64,000 nucleotides of DNA from JAIBJN01 sp963802795 (GTDB lineage: Bacteria > Actinomycetota > Thermoleophilia > Gaiellales > Gaiellaceae): contig CAWDJV010000005.1 in the NCBI GenBank assembly GCA_963802795.1, positions 496,001-560,000 on the forward strand, given 5' to 3'. Made by a program: the position numbers and the translations under genes. The notes under the pieces are model-generated. The model saw nothing but the letters and a program-made list of their open reading frames with translations. It did no database searches and was not told where the DNA came from. Below, piece after piece: positions 1 through 8,229 of this stretch. Each line of letters starts with the position of its first letter. The first letter of the stretch is position 1.

Positions 1-101
1 GCGACGACGAAGAGGACCATCGCCGGCAGGGTGTCGCGCGACCTGAGCTCGAGCCGGAGGTCCTTGCGGGCGAGCGTGTGCACGTCCGCGAGATAGGTCA
101 T
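1..101 (-). CDS. ccmB: Haem exporter membrane subunit CcmB, N-terminal fragment (cut by window edge)
   Basis: About 33 residues are visible, beginning MTYLADVHTLARKDLRLELR and then running into a hydrophobic stretch. The arginine-rich RKDLRLELRSRD start is characteristic of CcmB, the membrane subunit of the CcmAB ABC transporter used in system I cytochrome c maturation. The ATG has a G-rich stretch just upstream that could serve as a ribosome binding site. This ATG is codon 203 of the upstream ccmA frame, with no stop codon between them, so the two may be made as one protein. The rest lies outside the window. Confidence 0.7.
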   Translation of the reverse strand, partial: MTYLADVHTLARKDLRLELRSRDTLPAMVLFVV

Positions 102-707
102 GGGCCCGCCCCGGGCCCATGAGGGGGCCAGGGCGAGCCTCGCGGTGGCGAGGCGCTCCACGCGCGCCGGATCGTGCGTGGCGACGACGAGCGTCCGTTC
201 CCCGGCGAGCCCGTCGAGCTCCGCGTCCAGGAGCGCCACTCCGGACTCGTCGAGGGCCGCGTAGGGCTCGTCGAGGAGCAGGAGGTCCGGCTCGTGGAGG
301 AGCGTGCGGCAGAGCGCGAGCCGTTGGAGCATCCCGCGGGAGTACCCCGCCACGCGCTCCCCCCTCGCCTCCCAGAGACCGAATCGCTCGAGGAGCATGC
401 CGATGCGCTCGCGCCGCTCCGGGACGCGGTAGAGGCGCCCGTAGAGGTCGAGGTTCTCGAGCGCCGACAGCTCCCGGTAGACGAGCGGCTCGTGGGCCAG
501 GTAGCCGATCCGGCCTCGATCTGCGTCGACCTCGATCTCCCCGGCCGTGGGAGCGAGAAGCCCGGCGCAGAGGGCGAGCAAGGTCGACTTCCCGGAACCG
601 TTCGGGCCGGTCACGAGCAGGAGGTCGCGGTCGGCGACGTCGAGGTCGAGCCCACGGAGAACGCGCTTCGCGCCGAAGCTCCGGCCCAGTCCCCGCGCTG
701 CGATCAC
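102..707 (-). CDS. ccmA: Haem exporter ATP-binding protein CcmA, in frame with ccmB
   Basis: ABC ATPase of about 202 residues that would power the CcmAB step of cytochrome c biogenesis. The Walker A motif GPNGSGKST lies near residue 34, the signature is the CcmA-like YSRGMLQR near residue 125, Walker B LLLLDEP follows, and the switch histidine is in VVATHDP. The GTG start overlaps the stop of the prenyltransferase gene upstream as GTGA, which indicates translational coupling. No stop codon ends this frame: it reads straight into the CcmB ATG, so the true product is either a CcmA-CcmB fusion or the stop has been lost through an indel. The function is well supported; the boundary is uncertain. 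Confidence 0.8.
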
Positions 708-1567
708 GCCAGCACGTCCCCCAGCACGAACACGAAGAACGTGACGCTGATGACGCCGTTCATCGTGAAGAAGGCGGCGTCGAGGCGGGTCGTGTCCGCG
801 GGCGAGACGAGCGAGTGCTCGTAGGCGAGGAGAGCCGCGACCGAGGCGACTCCCAGCCAGTAGAGGACGCCGGCGTCCAGCGCCAGGCCCGCGAGGGCGA
901 GGAAGGCGACCGTGGCGACATGGCAGGCGCGCGCGACCGCGAACGCCGTTCCGGCGCCGAACCGCGCCGGGATCGAGTGGAGCCCGTGGGCGCGGTCGTG
1001 GTCGAGGTCGAAGAGCGCGTAGAGGACGTCGAAGCCCGCCACCCACGCCGCCACGGCGGCGCCGAGCAGCCAGGCCTCCAGAGGAAGCTCGTTCGTGACC
1101 GCCGCCCAGGCACCGACCGGCGCGAGCCCGTCGACGGCCCCGAGCCAGGCATGCGAGAGCCACGTGACGCGCTTGAGGTAGGGGTAGACGACGAAGGCGG
1201 CGACGGGAATCGGCCAGAGCCAGCGGACGATGGGCTCGAGCTGATAGACGGCCACGAGGAAGACGCCCAGCGAGGCGAGCGAGAAGGCGATCGCCTGCCA
1301 AGGCCGGAGCGCGCCGCTGGGCAGCTCCCTTCCCGCCGTGCGCGGGTTCCTCGCGTCGATCCCGGCGTCGATCAACCGGTTGAGCGCCATGGCGAAGCTG
1401 CGCGCCCCGACCATCGCCACGGTGATCCAGAGGAGATCGGCGGCGCTCGGCACGCCGTCCACCGCGAGGAAAGCGCCGATGTAGGCGAACGGGAGCGCGA
1501 AGACCGTGTGCTCGAACTTGACGAGCGAGAGGAAGAGCTTCGGGTAGCGGAGGACCGCGGCGGTCAT
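704..1567 (-). CDS. UbiA-family prenyltransferase (MqnP/UbiA-like)
   Basis: Integral membrane prenyltransferase of 287 residues with the two aspartate-rich Mg-diphosphate sites of the UbiA superfamily: NRLIDAGIDARNPRT near residue 63 and DLDHDRAHGLHSIP near residue 190. Seven to nine hydrophobic segments surround them. In bacteria that make menaquinone by the futalosine route, proteins of this kind attach the prenyl tail to the aromatic ring (MqnP). Other futalosine genes are not in view, so the exact substrate is inferred. The ATG start overlaps the stop of the molybdopterin gene upstream (ATGA) and the stop overlaps the ccmA GTG, placing the gene inside one minus-strand operon. Confidence 0.82.
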   Translation of the reverse strand: MTAAVLRYPKLFLSLVKFEHTVFALPFAYIGAFLAVDGVPSAADLLWITVAMVGARSFAMALNRLIDAGIDARNPRTAGRELPSGALRPWQAIAFSLASLGVFLVAVYQLEPIVRWLWPIPVAAFVVYPYLKRVTWLSHAWLGAVDGLAPVGAWAAVTNELPLEAWLLGAAVAAWVAGFDVLYALFDLDHDRAHGLHSIPARFGAGTAFAVARACHVATVAFLALAGLALDAGVLYWLGVASVAALLAYEHSLVSPADTTRLDAAFFTMNGVISVTFFVFVLGDVLA

Positions 1568-2046
1568 CCCGTTTGGCGGTGGGCGGTCGGCTCGCCGGCG
1601 AGGAGCTCGAGCGCGTGGCCGAGCGCCGGCCGCAGCACCTCGAAGCCGTCGCGGGCGCCGCCCGGGGAGCCCGGGAGGTTGACGACGAGGGTCGTCCCGA
1701 CGACACCGGCGAGCCCGCGGGACAGCAGCCCGTGTGGCGTCTTGGCGCGGGAATCGGCCCGGAGTGCCTCTGCGATCCCGGGTGCTGGGCGGTCGAGAAG
1801 CTCGGCGGTCGCCTCGGGAGTGACGTCGCGCGGCCCGAGACCCGTCCCCCCCGTCGTCAGCACGATGCCCGTGACGGCTGCCAGCTCGCCGATGGCGGCT
1901 GTGATCGCTGCGCGCTCGTCAGGGACGACCCGGCGCTCGACCTCGTAGCCCTCCTCGCCCAGAAGCTCCGCGAGGACCTCGCCGCTTCGGTCCTCGCGCT
2001 CGCCGGCCGAGACGCCGTCGGAGACCGTCAGGACAGCTGCTCTCAG
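1564..2046 (-). CDS. MogA/MoaB-family molybdopterin biosynthesis protein, probable CTG start
   Basis: A 160-residue MoCF-domain protein. AVLTVSDGVSAGEREDRSG at the N terminus and TTGGTGLGPRDVTPEA in the middle are the conserved molybdopterin-binding loops; family members adenylylate molybdopterin before metal insertion. The first standard start codon in frame (a GTG) lies after the conserved N-terminal strand, so initiation must be upstream. The only sensible codon is a CTG overlapping the moaC stop as CTGA, seven bases after a strong GGAGG. The length then matches the family. It sits between moaC and the prenyltransferase gene in a coupled operon. MogA versus MoaB cannot be decided from sequence alone. 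Confidence 0.82.
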   Translation of the reverse strand: MRAAVLTVSDGVSAGEREDRSGEVLAELLGEEGYEVERRVVPDERAAITAAIGELAAVTGIVLTTGGTGLGPRDVTPEATAELLDRPAPGIAEALRADSRAKTPHGLLSRGLAGVVGTTLVVNLPGSPGGARDGFEVLRPALGHALELLAGEPTAHRQTG

Positions 2047-2495
2047 TCGAGAGCCTCCTTCGTCTTCTCGAGGAGCCTGACGTCCTCGACGACCATCTCC
2101 TTGTCGATCGCCTTGGCCATGTCGTAGACGGTTAGCGCGGCCACAGCGGCGGCCGTGAGCGCCTCCATCTCGACGCCGGTCTGGGCCGTCGTCTCGGCGC
2201 CTGCCTCGACTGCGACTCCGCCCTCCTCGATCTCGAGCCGGACCTCGACGTTCGTAAGTGGAAGCGGGTGGCAGAGCGGGATGAGCTCGGCGGTCCGCTT
2301 CGCAGCCATGATCCCCGCAACCTGCGCCGTCATGAGCGCGTCGCCCTTCGGAAGGGAGCGAAGGCGCTCGGCCGTCTCCGGCGCCATGCGGACGAAGGCG
2401 TGGGCCCGCGCGAGCCTGTGGCTCCGGGGCTTCCCGCCCACGTCGACCATGCGGACACCGCCCGACTCGTCGACGTGGCTCAGCTCGTCGCTCAT
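2043..2495 (-). CDS. moaC: Cyclic pyranopterin monophosphate synthase MoaC
   Basis: A 150-residue MoaC, which converts the MoaA product to cyclic pyranopterin monophosphate in molybdenum-cofactor synthesis. Conserved family motifs are present: VDVGGKPRSHRLARA near the N terminus, LIPLCHPLPLT in the middle, and GVEMEALTAAAVAALTVYDM followed by KAIDK toward the C terminus. I chose the ATG giving MSDELSHVDESGGVRMVDV, because this matches family length; a frame extension of 21 residues upstream looks unconserved. The last codons contain the Shine-Dalgarno sequence for the following mogA-type gene and its stop overlaps that gene's start. moeA, for a later step, lies about 10 kb away. Confidence 0.92.
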   Translation of the reverse strand: MSDELSHVDESGGVRMVDVGGKPRSHRLARAHAFVRMAPETAERLRSLPKGDALMTAQVAGIMAAKRTAELIPLCHPLPLTNVEVRLEIEEGGVAVEAGAETTAQTGVEMEALTAAAVAALTVYDMAKAIDKEMVVEDVRLLEKTKEALD

Positions 2496-2506
2496 CGCCG
2501 GTAAGA

Positions 2507-2713
2507 CTAGAGCGGTTCGGCGAAGGTCATCGTCATGGTGTCGAAGTCGAGCGTCCACGCGTAGCGGCGCAGGAAGCCGTGGCTGACGATCCCGTCGATC
2601 CGGAAGCCGGCCGAATCTCGCCAGACGTCCGGGAAGGCGCCGAAGAAACCCGTGAGGTCGCCGTCGGCATAGGCGCCTCGCGCAGCCTCGACACGGGGTC
2701 CCGCGCCTTCCTA
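2507..2713 (-). pseudogene. Remnant of an aspartyl-protease-like (retropepsin-fold) C terminus
   Basis: An open stretch of about 68 codons, bounded upstream by an in-frame TAG and with no usable start codon, ends in GIVSHGFLRRYAWTLDFDT and then MTMTFAEPL. This resembles the C-terminal strand region of small bacterial aspartyl proteases (the G-x-D/H-F-L-R pattern). No active-site DTG motif is present in the piece. It fills the gap between the trehalose-6-phosphate synthase and moaC genes. I infer a decayed or truncated gene; the family assignment is tentative. Confidence 0.4.
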
Positions 2714-2733
2714 CGGAGGAGCCTCACCGTCGC

Positions 2734-4212
2734 CTAGGTGGACAGGAGGGCGTGCTCCCTGGCTTCGTCGAGGTCGGCGAGCTGGCCCGTGATCCAGGCG
2801 CCGATGTCGTGCCCGCGCACCTGGGCGACGATCGCCTCGCGACGGCGACTGCGCTCCGCGGACGCCATCGTCAGCGCCTCGTGGATTGCCTCGGCCTGGC
2901 CCGTGACGTCGAACGGGTTCACGGTCAGAGCCCACTCCCCGAGCTCGTCGTGGGCACCCGCATTCTCGGAGAGGACGAGCACGCCGTCCCGGCAGTTCAC
3001 GAGCGACGCCTCCTTGGCAACGAGGTTCATCCCGTCGAAGATCGCGTTGACGAGCAGCACGTCGTATTGCTTGTAGGCGGCCACTGCCTGCGGAAAGTTG
3101 TCCTGGATCTGGAGGTCGAGAGGGATCCAGCCCTCCCGCTGGAAGCGGTCGTTGACCGTCCTGGCCGCCCGCTGGATCGCGCCGAGGTACTCGGCGTACT
3201 CGGGGATGTCCTGCCTGGACGGGTCGAGGAGCGCGAGCATCTGCACGCGCCCGTGCATCTCGGGGTGCGCGTCGAGGTAGAGCTCGTACGCGCGGAAGCC
3301 GCGGACGACGTTCTTCGATGGATCGGTGCGGTCGACCCGCAGGATGAGATGCTCGGGTCGTCCCTCGGAGAGCACGGACTCCTGGGCGAGCACTCCGTCG
3401 CTCTCGGCGATCTCGTCGAACTCGGCGGGATCCACCGAGATGGGCCGGGCGCGCACGAGCGTGGAGCGGCCGCCGCTCGTGACCTCTGAGGCGTCGTAGT
3501 CCGGCTCGACGCCGAGGATGTCCTCGCAGCCGCGCAAGAAACTCCGTTTCCAGCGTCGTGTATGGAAGCTGACGACGTCGTTGGCGAGCAGCCCTTCGTG
3601 CACGGCGCGCCGGATCGGCTCGGGCAGCACCCGCCAGTAGTCGGGCATCGGCCAGGGGACGTGGACGAAGTGCGCGAGGAGCGCATCCGGCGCCCGCTCC
3701 CGGACGAGCGCGGGCGCAACATAGAGGTGGTAGTCGTGGAAGAAGACGGTTGCGTCGGGCTCGCGCTCGAGCTCGACGAGCACCGCCTCGGCAAAGGCCC
3801 GGTTGACCGAAACGTAGCCCTCGGTCCAGGCGTGGTGGAGCCCGTGATCGACGTCCGGGGCGCTCGCGAGCCCCCAGAGGTAGTGCTGGAGGAACCAGAG
3901 CATCGGGTTGGCGACGACGTTGTAGTGCCAGTCGTAGGCGCTCGGCTCGTGCGCCACGAGGCGCAGCCGAAAGGGTGCGCCGCTCTGCGCCGTCTCCTCG
4001 ATCGCCTCGCCGCCCGCTTCCGCCACGACGACCCGGTCCTCGTCCGACATCGCGCTCGCGACCCAGGTGACGTCGTGGTGCTCCACGAGGCTCCGGAGGG
4101 CCGTGACGAGGCCGCCGCCTCCACGACGAGCGAGCCGGTCACCGCCCCGCGGGCGGTCGTAGACCACCGGACCGCGGTTCGAGACGACGATGAGCTTGCG
4201 CCGGCCCGTCAT
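2734..4212 (-). CDS. otsA: Trehalose-6-phosphate synthase-like glycosyltransferase (GT20)
   Basis: A 492-residue retaining glycosyltransferase of the OtsA family, which transfers glucose from a nucleotide sugar to glucose-6-phosphate. The start MTGRRKLIVVSNRGP is the classic N terminus of this family. Further on are the conserved HDYHLYVAPALVRE segment, FVHVPWPMPDYWRVLP, VSFHTRRW, the RVDRTDPSKN acceptor/donor loop, and the C-terminal donor-site run DGMNLVAKE followed by VLSENAGA. The ATG starting this motif was preferred over an upstream in-frame start that would add 77 low-complexity residues overlapping treT. A trehalose synthase gene lies 38 bases upstream on the same strand. No separate trehalose phosphatase is visible here. 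Confidence 0.87.
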   Translation of the reverse strand: MTGRRKLIVVSNRGPVVYDRPRGGDRLARRGGGGLVTALRSLVEHHDVTWVASAMSDEDRVVVAEAGGEAIEETAQSGAPFRLRLVAHEPSAYDWHYNVVANPMLWFLQHYLWGLASAPDVDHGLHHAWTEGYVSVNRAFAEAVLVELEREPDATVFFHDYHLYVAPALVRERAPDALLAHFVHVPWPMPDYWRVLPEPIRRAVHEGLLANDVVSFHTRRWKRSFLRGCEDILGVEPDYDASEVTSGGRSTLVRARPISVDPAEFDEIAESDGVLAQESVLSEGRPEHLILRVDRTDPSKNVVRGFRAYELYLDAHPEMHGRVQMLALLDPSRQDIPEYAEYLGAIQRAARTVNDRFQREGWIPLDLQIQDNFPQAVAAYKQYDVLLVNAIFDGMNLVAKEASLVNCRDGVLVLSENAGAHDELGEWALTVNPFDVTGQAEAIHEALTMASAERSRRREAIVAQVRGHDIGAWITGQLADLDEAREHALLST

Positions 4213-4250
4213 CGCGGACACCCTAGCGACAGGCCGGACCCGGCTGTGGA

Positions 4251-5534
4251 TCAGACTGCCCGCAGCGAGGTGACGAGCTCTGCGTCGGGCGGCCCGTCTC
4301 CGGAGAGCTCGCTGAAGAGCGCCAGCCAGTCGCGCAGGAGGCGGGGCGTGAGGAAGTGCCTGCGGACATGCTCCTTGCCGCGGAGCGCCATCTGCCGCGC
4401 GACGACCGGGTCGGCCAGGACTCGCTCGGTCGCTGCCGCGCACTCCTCCACCGAGCCCACGAGGAAGCCCGTCTCGCCGTCCTGGATCTGGTCGACGATG
4501 CCGCCCACCCGCCCGCCGATCGTGGGGCGTCCCTTCCAGAGCGACTCGGTGACCGTGAGGCCGAATCCCTCCCGGACCGACTTCTGGAGCACCGCTGCCG
4601 AGTGCACCTGGAAGGCGTTCACCTCGACCGAGCCCACGTTGTTCATGTTGGAGAGGATGAAGATGTCGGGATCGCCGTCGGCCGCCTTGACGGTGCTGTT
4701 GTAGTACTCCCAGCCTTCGGGGTCGTCATGGGCCATCGAGCCCACGAGCGCCAGCTGGACTTCCGGGTGCGTGCGACGGACCAGACGCCAGGCCTCGATC
4801 ACGCCCAGCGGGTCCTTCCACGGATCGAAGCGCGAGACCTGGGTGACGAGAGGCCGGTCGACGTCGATGCCGAACTGGTCGAGGATGTAGGCGGCGTCTT
4901 CGCCCGAGAGGGCCATGTTCTTCGGGGCGAGAGGGTCGATCGCCGGCGGCCAGAGGTAGCAGGCCGGGAGGCCGTCTGCGGCCGGGATGTACTGCCTGCG
5001 GTGGAAGATCGCCGCGTCGTGCCTCCCGATCCAGGGGAGCAGGAAGTCGAGCACCTCGCGGTTGGGAGTCGACAGGTCGATGTGGCAGCGCCAGATCCAC
5101 TTCCCGCCGGCGCCGCGGGCGTGCTCGATCATCGCGGCCGGCTGGGGATCGTGCGCGATGACGAAGTCGTAGGCGCCGTCGAGCGCCTCGGCGTTCAGGA
5201 GGTTGTACCGCTTGAAGGTCTCCTGCTGCTCGGGCGACAGCCCGTTGGGATCGCCCTGGAGAGCGTTGTGGATCGTCTTCGTGACCTCGAAGAACTCGTC
5301 CTGCCCGTAGATGACACGCCACTCCGCGTCGAGCCCGGCATCGCGCATGAGCGGGACGAGCGAGTAGAGAATCTCCGCGACCCCGCCGCCGAAGGCGGTG
5401 GCGGAGAGGTGCAGGACACGCTTTCCGGCAAGAGGCTCAGCGAGAGCTCGGATCTGCTCCATGAGCCCGCGGCTCGCGAGCGTGGCGTAGTCGCCGAGCA
5501 GCTTGGTGCCGACGTTGACGAGCTGGAGGTCCAC
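4251..5534 (-). CDS. treT: Trehalose synthase TreT-like glycosyltransferase (GT4)
   Basis: A 427-residue GT-B fold enzyme of the TreT/trehalose phosphorylase group, which makes trehalose from NDP-glucose and glucose. Visible features are the N-terminal HLSATAFGGGVAEILYSLVP glycine-rich loop, IAHDPQPAAMI, the RCHIDLSTPN motif typical of this group, and the C-terminal donor-binding region with VSRFDPWKDPLGVIEAW, QKSVREGFGLTVTESLWKGR and PTIGGRVGGI. It precedes the otsA-like gene in the same direction, so two different routes to trehalose-type products sit side by side, suggesting a role in osmotic or desiccation stress. The upstream region before the RsbW-like gene is short (about 50 bases). 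Confidence 0.85.
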   Translation of the reverse strand: MDLQLVNVGTKLLGDYATLASRGLMEQIRALAEPLAGKRVLHLSATAFGGGVAEILYSLVPLMRDAGLDAEWRVIYGQDEFFEVTKTIHNALQGDPNGLSPEQQETFKRYNLLNAEALDGAYDFVIAHDPQPAAMIEHARGAGGKWIWRCHIDLSTPNREVLDFLLPWIGRHDAAIFHRRQYIPAADGLPACYLWPPAIDPLAPKNMALSGEDAAYILDQFGIDVDRPLVTQVSRFDPWKDPLGVIEAWRLVRRTHPEVQLALVGSMAHDDPEGWEYYNSTVKAADGDPDIFILSNMNNVGSVEVNAFQVHSAAVLQKSVREGFGLTVTESLWKGRPTIGGRVGGIVDQIQDGETGFLVGSVEECAAATERVLADPVVARQMALRGKEHVRRHFLTPRLLRDWLALFSELSGDGPPDAELVTSLRAV

Positions 5535-5585
5535 GGCGCCCGAGGATACTGGTCGGCGCGGCTTGTTTCAGTCAGAAACTGGTGC

Positions 5586-6005
5586 TCAGCCGAGCTGCTT
5601 GGCGAAGCGGAGGGACGACCCGGAGCTGCCGGCCCGGGTCTCGATCGTGAGCTCGTCGGTCACGGCTCGGATGATGGCGATCCCGAGGCCGCCCTCGTCG
5701 AGCTCGCCCTCGTGGCCGAGAAGGACGTCCGGGTCGAAGCCGCCGCCCTCGTCCGAGACCTCGACGGCGAGCCGGTCGTCCTGGAGCTCGTAGCGGATCT
5801 CGACGACGCCGGGCGCTTCGCGGTATGCGTGCCGAACCGAGTTGGAGCAGGCTTCGGTGAGCGCGAGCTTCACGTCGGCGATCAACTCGGGCTCGACCGC
5901 AAGCGGCCGCAGAAGCCCTGTGACGGCGAGGCGCCCGAGGACGATGTACTCGGCCTTCGCCGGGATCACCAGCGAGACCACGCTCCGTCCGTTGTCGTTC
6001 GTCAC
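5586..6005 (-). CDS. RsbW-like serine/threonine kinase / anti-sigma ATP-binding protein
   Basis: About 139 residues of a GHKL-type ATPase domain as found in anti-sigma switch kinases. The N-box is LALTEACSNSVRHAY near residue 50, followed by VSDEGGGFDPD (G1 box) and EGGLGIAIIRAVTD (G2 box). Such proteins bind a sigma factor or phosphorylate an anti-anti-sigma partner. I took the GTG giving (M)TNDNGRSVVSLVIPA as start, because residues upstream look unconserved; a longer version starting about 34 codons earlier is possible. No partner sigma factor or STAS protein is adjacent, so its target is unknown. Confidence 0.75.
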   Translation of the reverse strand: MTNDNGRSVVSLVIPAKAEYIVLGRLAVTGLLRPLAVEPELIADVKLALTEACSNSVRHAYREAPGVVEIRYELQDDRLAVEVSDEGGGFDPDVLLGHEGELDEGGLGIAIIRAVTDELTIETRAGSSGSSLRFAKQLG

Positions 6006-6063
6006 GCGCGCAGACACACCAGGCCCGATTCGACCGGAGGGAAATCTAGCTGGTGACACGTGA

Positions 6064-6927
6064 CTATCGTCTCGACGGGCTTCGTACCCGCCCCTCCGGC
6101 CGTCCAAACTCCGCGAGGCGTGCCCGCGCGACCGCTACCGCTTCCGGGCTCGAGTCGATGAGCACGTAGCGGCGGCCGAGCGCCTCGCAGACGGCGCCCA
6201 GCGTCCCCGAGCCGGCGAACGGGTCCAGGCACCAGTCGCCGGGACGCGAGGACGCCTGCACGACCCTGCGCAGGATCCCCTCCGGCTTCTGGGTCGGATA
6301 GCCCGTCTTCTCACGCCCCGTCGGCGAGACGATCGTGTGCCACCAGACGTCGGTCGGAAGCTTTCCCCGCGCCGCCTTCTCGGCGGTCACGAGCCCGGGC
6401 GCCATGTACGGCTCGCGCCCGACGGCCTCCGCGTCGAACCAGTAGCGCTCCGGGTCCTTGACGTAGACCAGGATCGTGTCGTGCTTCGCCGGCCACCGGC
6501 GCTTCGGGCGTGCACCGTAGTCGTAGGCCCACACGATCTCGTTCAGGAAGCACTCCCGGCCGAACAGCTCGTCGAGGAGCAGCTTGACGTAGTGGGCCTC
6601 CCGGTAGTCCAGGTGGACGTAGAGCGTCCCGTCCACGGCGAGCACGCGCCGCAGCTCGCTGAGCCGCGGCTCGAGGAAGCCGAGGTAGTCGGGGTAAGAG
6701 TCCGCGTAGGAGGACTCGGCCAGCACGCGCGTCGAGTAGCGGCGCCCGCCGAACCCGACCCGGTCGCCGCGGAGGTCGGCCTCGACGGCGATCGTCCGCC
6801 GGCTGCGGCGGCGGCCGGTGTTGAACGGCGGGTCGGCGTAGACGAGCTGGAAGGTGCCGTCGTCGTAGCCGGCAAGAAGCTCGAGGTTGTCTCCGAGGAC
6901 AACGCTGTTCTGCTCGGGACGCCCCAC
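6064..6927 (-). CDS. Beta-class adenine/cytosine-N DNA methyltransferase, no restriction partner visible
   Basis: A 287-residue amino-group DNA methyltransferase. The catalytic motif IV is YADPPFNTG near residue 30, and the S-adenosylmethionine-binding motif I, LDPFAGSGTLGAV, comes near residue 235, so the order is IV then I, the arrangement of the beta class (HinfI/CcrM-like). YPTQKPEGILRRVV before motif I is the usual motif X. WAYDYGARPKRRWPAKHDTIL is typical of this group. No restriction endonuclease lies beside it: the neighbours are a regulatory kinase and an HtrA protease. It may therefore be an orphan enzyme with an epigenetic role; DNA specificity is unknown. Confidence 0.85.
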   Translation of the reverse strand: MGRPEQNSVVLGDNLELLAGYDDGTFQLVYADPPFNTGRRRSRRTIAVEADLRGDRVGFGGRRYSTRVLAESSYADSYPDYLGFLEPRLSELRRVLAVDGTLYVHLDYREAHYVKLLLDELFGRECFLNEIVWAYDYGARPKRRWPAKHDTILVYVKDPERYWFDAEAVGREPYMAPGLVTAEKAARGKLPTDVWWHTIVSPTGREKTGYPTQKPEGILRRVVQASSRPGDWCLDPFAGSGTLGAVCEALGRRYVLIDSSPEAVAVARARLAEFGRPEGRVRSPSRR

Positions 6928-6946
6928 TCGGCCGAGTCTAGACCGG

Positions 6947-8185
6947 CTACCGGTTGAGCCTGGGCGGGCTCGCGGGCCGCTCGCCGAGCCGCACCGTGAC
7001 GGTCTGTCGCTGCGTGCCGCGCAAGATCGTGAGCTCGACCTCTTCGCCCGGAAGGAGGCGCTGCGTGACCGCGCGGACGACGTCCTCGGCCGACTCGACC
7101 GGTCGATCGCCGATCGCCACTATCAGGTCGCCGCCCGTCGTGACGGGAACGCCCTCGAAGTCGCGCTCGCGGTCGCCGCCGCGGAGCCCCGCCCGGGACG
7201 CCGGACTGTCGTCCACGACCTCCTGGACGATCGCGCCGGTCTCGTTCGCATACCCGAGCTCCTCGGCCATGCGCGGAGTCAGCGTCTGCGTCGTCACTCC
7301 GAGCCACGCGTAGCGGACGCGCCCGCTCGAGATCAGCTGCTCCATCGAGCGCTTCGCCGCGTTGATCGGCACCGCAAAGCCTACGCCCTCCGCCGTGCCC
7401 GACTCGCTGCGGATCTGCGCGTTGATGCCGATCACCTCGCCCTCCGCGTCGAACATCGGCCCGCCCGAGTTTCCGCGGTTGATCGGAGCATCGGTCTGAA
7501 TCGCGTCGACGAGGTTGTAGCTCGACGTGAGCGAGCCGATCGAGCGCTGGGTCGCGGAGACGACGCCGACGCTCAGAGAGCTTTCCTGGCCGAAGGGGCT
7601 GCCGATCGCGGCGACAGGCTCCCCGACGACGATGGATGCCGAGTCGCCGAGGGGCACGGGGGCGACGGGGTGCTGAGCCGGGTCCACCTTGAGCAGCCCG
7701 ACGTCGTCGTAGAGGTCCCAGCCGACGACCTCGGCAGGGACGCGTTCTCCGTCCCGGTACTGGACGTACACCGTGCCGGCGGCCTCGGGAGTCTCTCCCT
7801 GCGGCACCTCGCCGGCGGTCGTGATCACGTGCGAGTTCGTGAGCACGTAGCCGTCCTCGGACGCGACGAAGCCCGAGCCCTGTGCAGCCGAGAGTGGATC
7901 CTGCTCGTCCTGGTCCCCGAAGAGCGCGAAGATCGTGACGACGCCCACCGCCCGCTTCTCGTAGATCTCGCTCGGGTCGAAATCGTTCCCGACGACAGGC
8001 GTGGCGGCGTCGCCCGCGACCCGGTCGGCCGCCGGCGCCGCGACGTCCGCCGAGGACACCACGACCGTCTCTCCGGCGACGTCGTCGTCCACCCACCCCG
8101 CCGTCTTGCCGATCGCGAGCGCGCCGATCCCGCCGAGCGCGGCGGAGACGATTGCGATCGCGGCGATGACGCCTGGGCGGGTCAC
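6947..8185 (-). CDS. Membrane-anchored HtrA/DegP-type serine protease with PDZ domain
   Basis: A 412-residue quality-control protease. One N-terminal hydrophobic segment (residues 7-27) anchors it, leaving the protease outside. The trypsin-fold catalytic triad is visible as His in LTNSHVI, Asp in DDVGLLKVD and Ser in GNSGGPMFD. A PDZ domain follows from about residue 300 (YAWLGVTTQTLTPRMAEELG through VVDDSPASRAGL and GDLIVAIGDRPV). It is immediately downstream of the histidine kinase gene, a frequent context in actinobacteria, so it may belong to an envelope-stress regulon; that link is inferred. Confidence 0.9.
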   Translation of the reverse strand: MTRPGVIAAIAIVSAALGGIGALAIGKTAGWVDDDVAGETVVVSSADVAAPAADRVAGDAATPVVGNDFDPSEIYEKRAVGVVTIFALFGDQDEQDPLSAAQGSGFVASEDGYVLTNSHVITTAGEVPQGETPEAAGTVYVQYRDGERVPAEVVGWDLYDDVGLLKVDPAQHPVAPVPLGDSASIVVGEPVAAIGSPFGQESSLSVGVVSATQRSIGSLTSSYNLVDAIQTDAPINRGNSGGPMFDAEGEVIGINAQIRSESGTAEGVGFAVPINAAKRSMEQLISSGRVRYAWLGVTTQTLTPRMAEELGYANETGAIVQEVVDDSPASRAGLRGGDRERDFEGVPVTTGGDLIVAIGDRPVESAEDVVRAVTQRLLPGEEVELTILRGTQRQTVTVRLGERPASPPRLNR

Positions 8186-8229
8186 GTCCGAGTCATCGTA
8201 GTGACGACCGACTCCGCTCGGGCGCAGCC

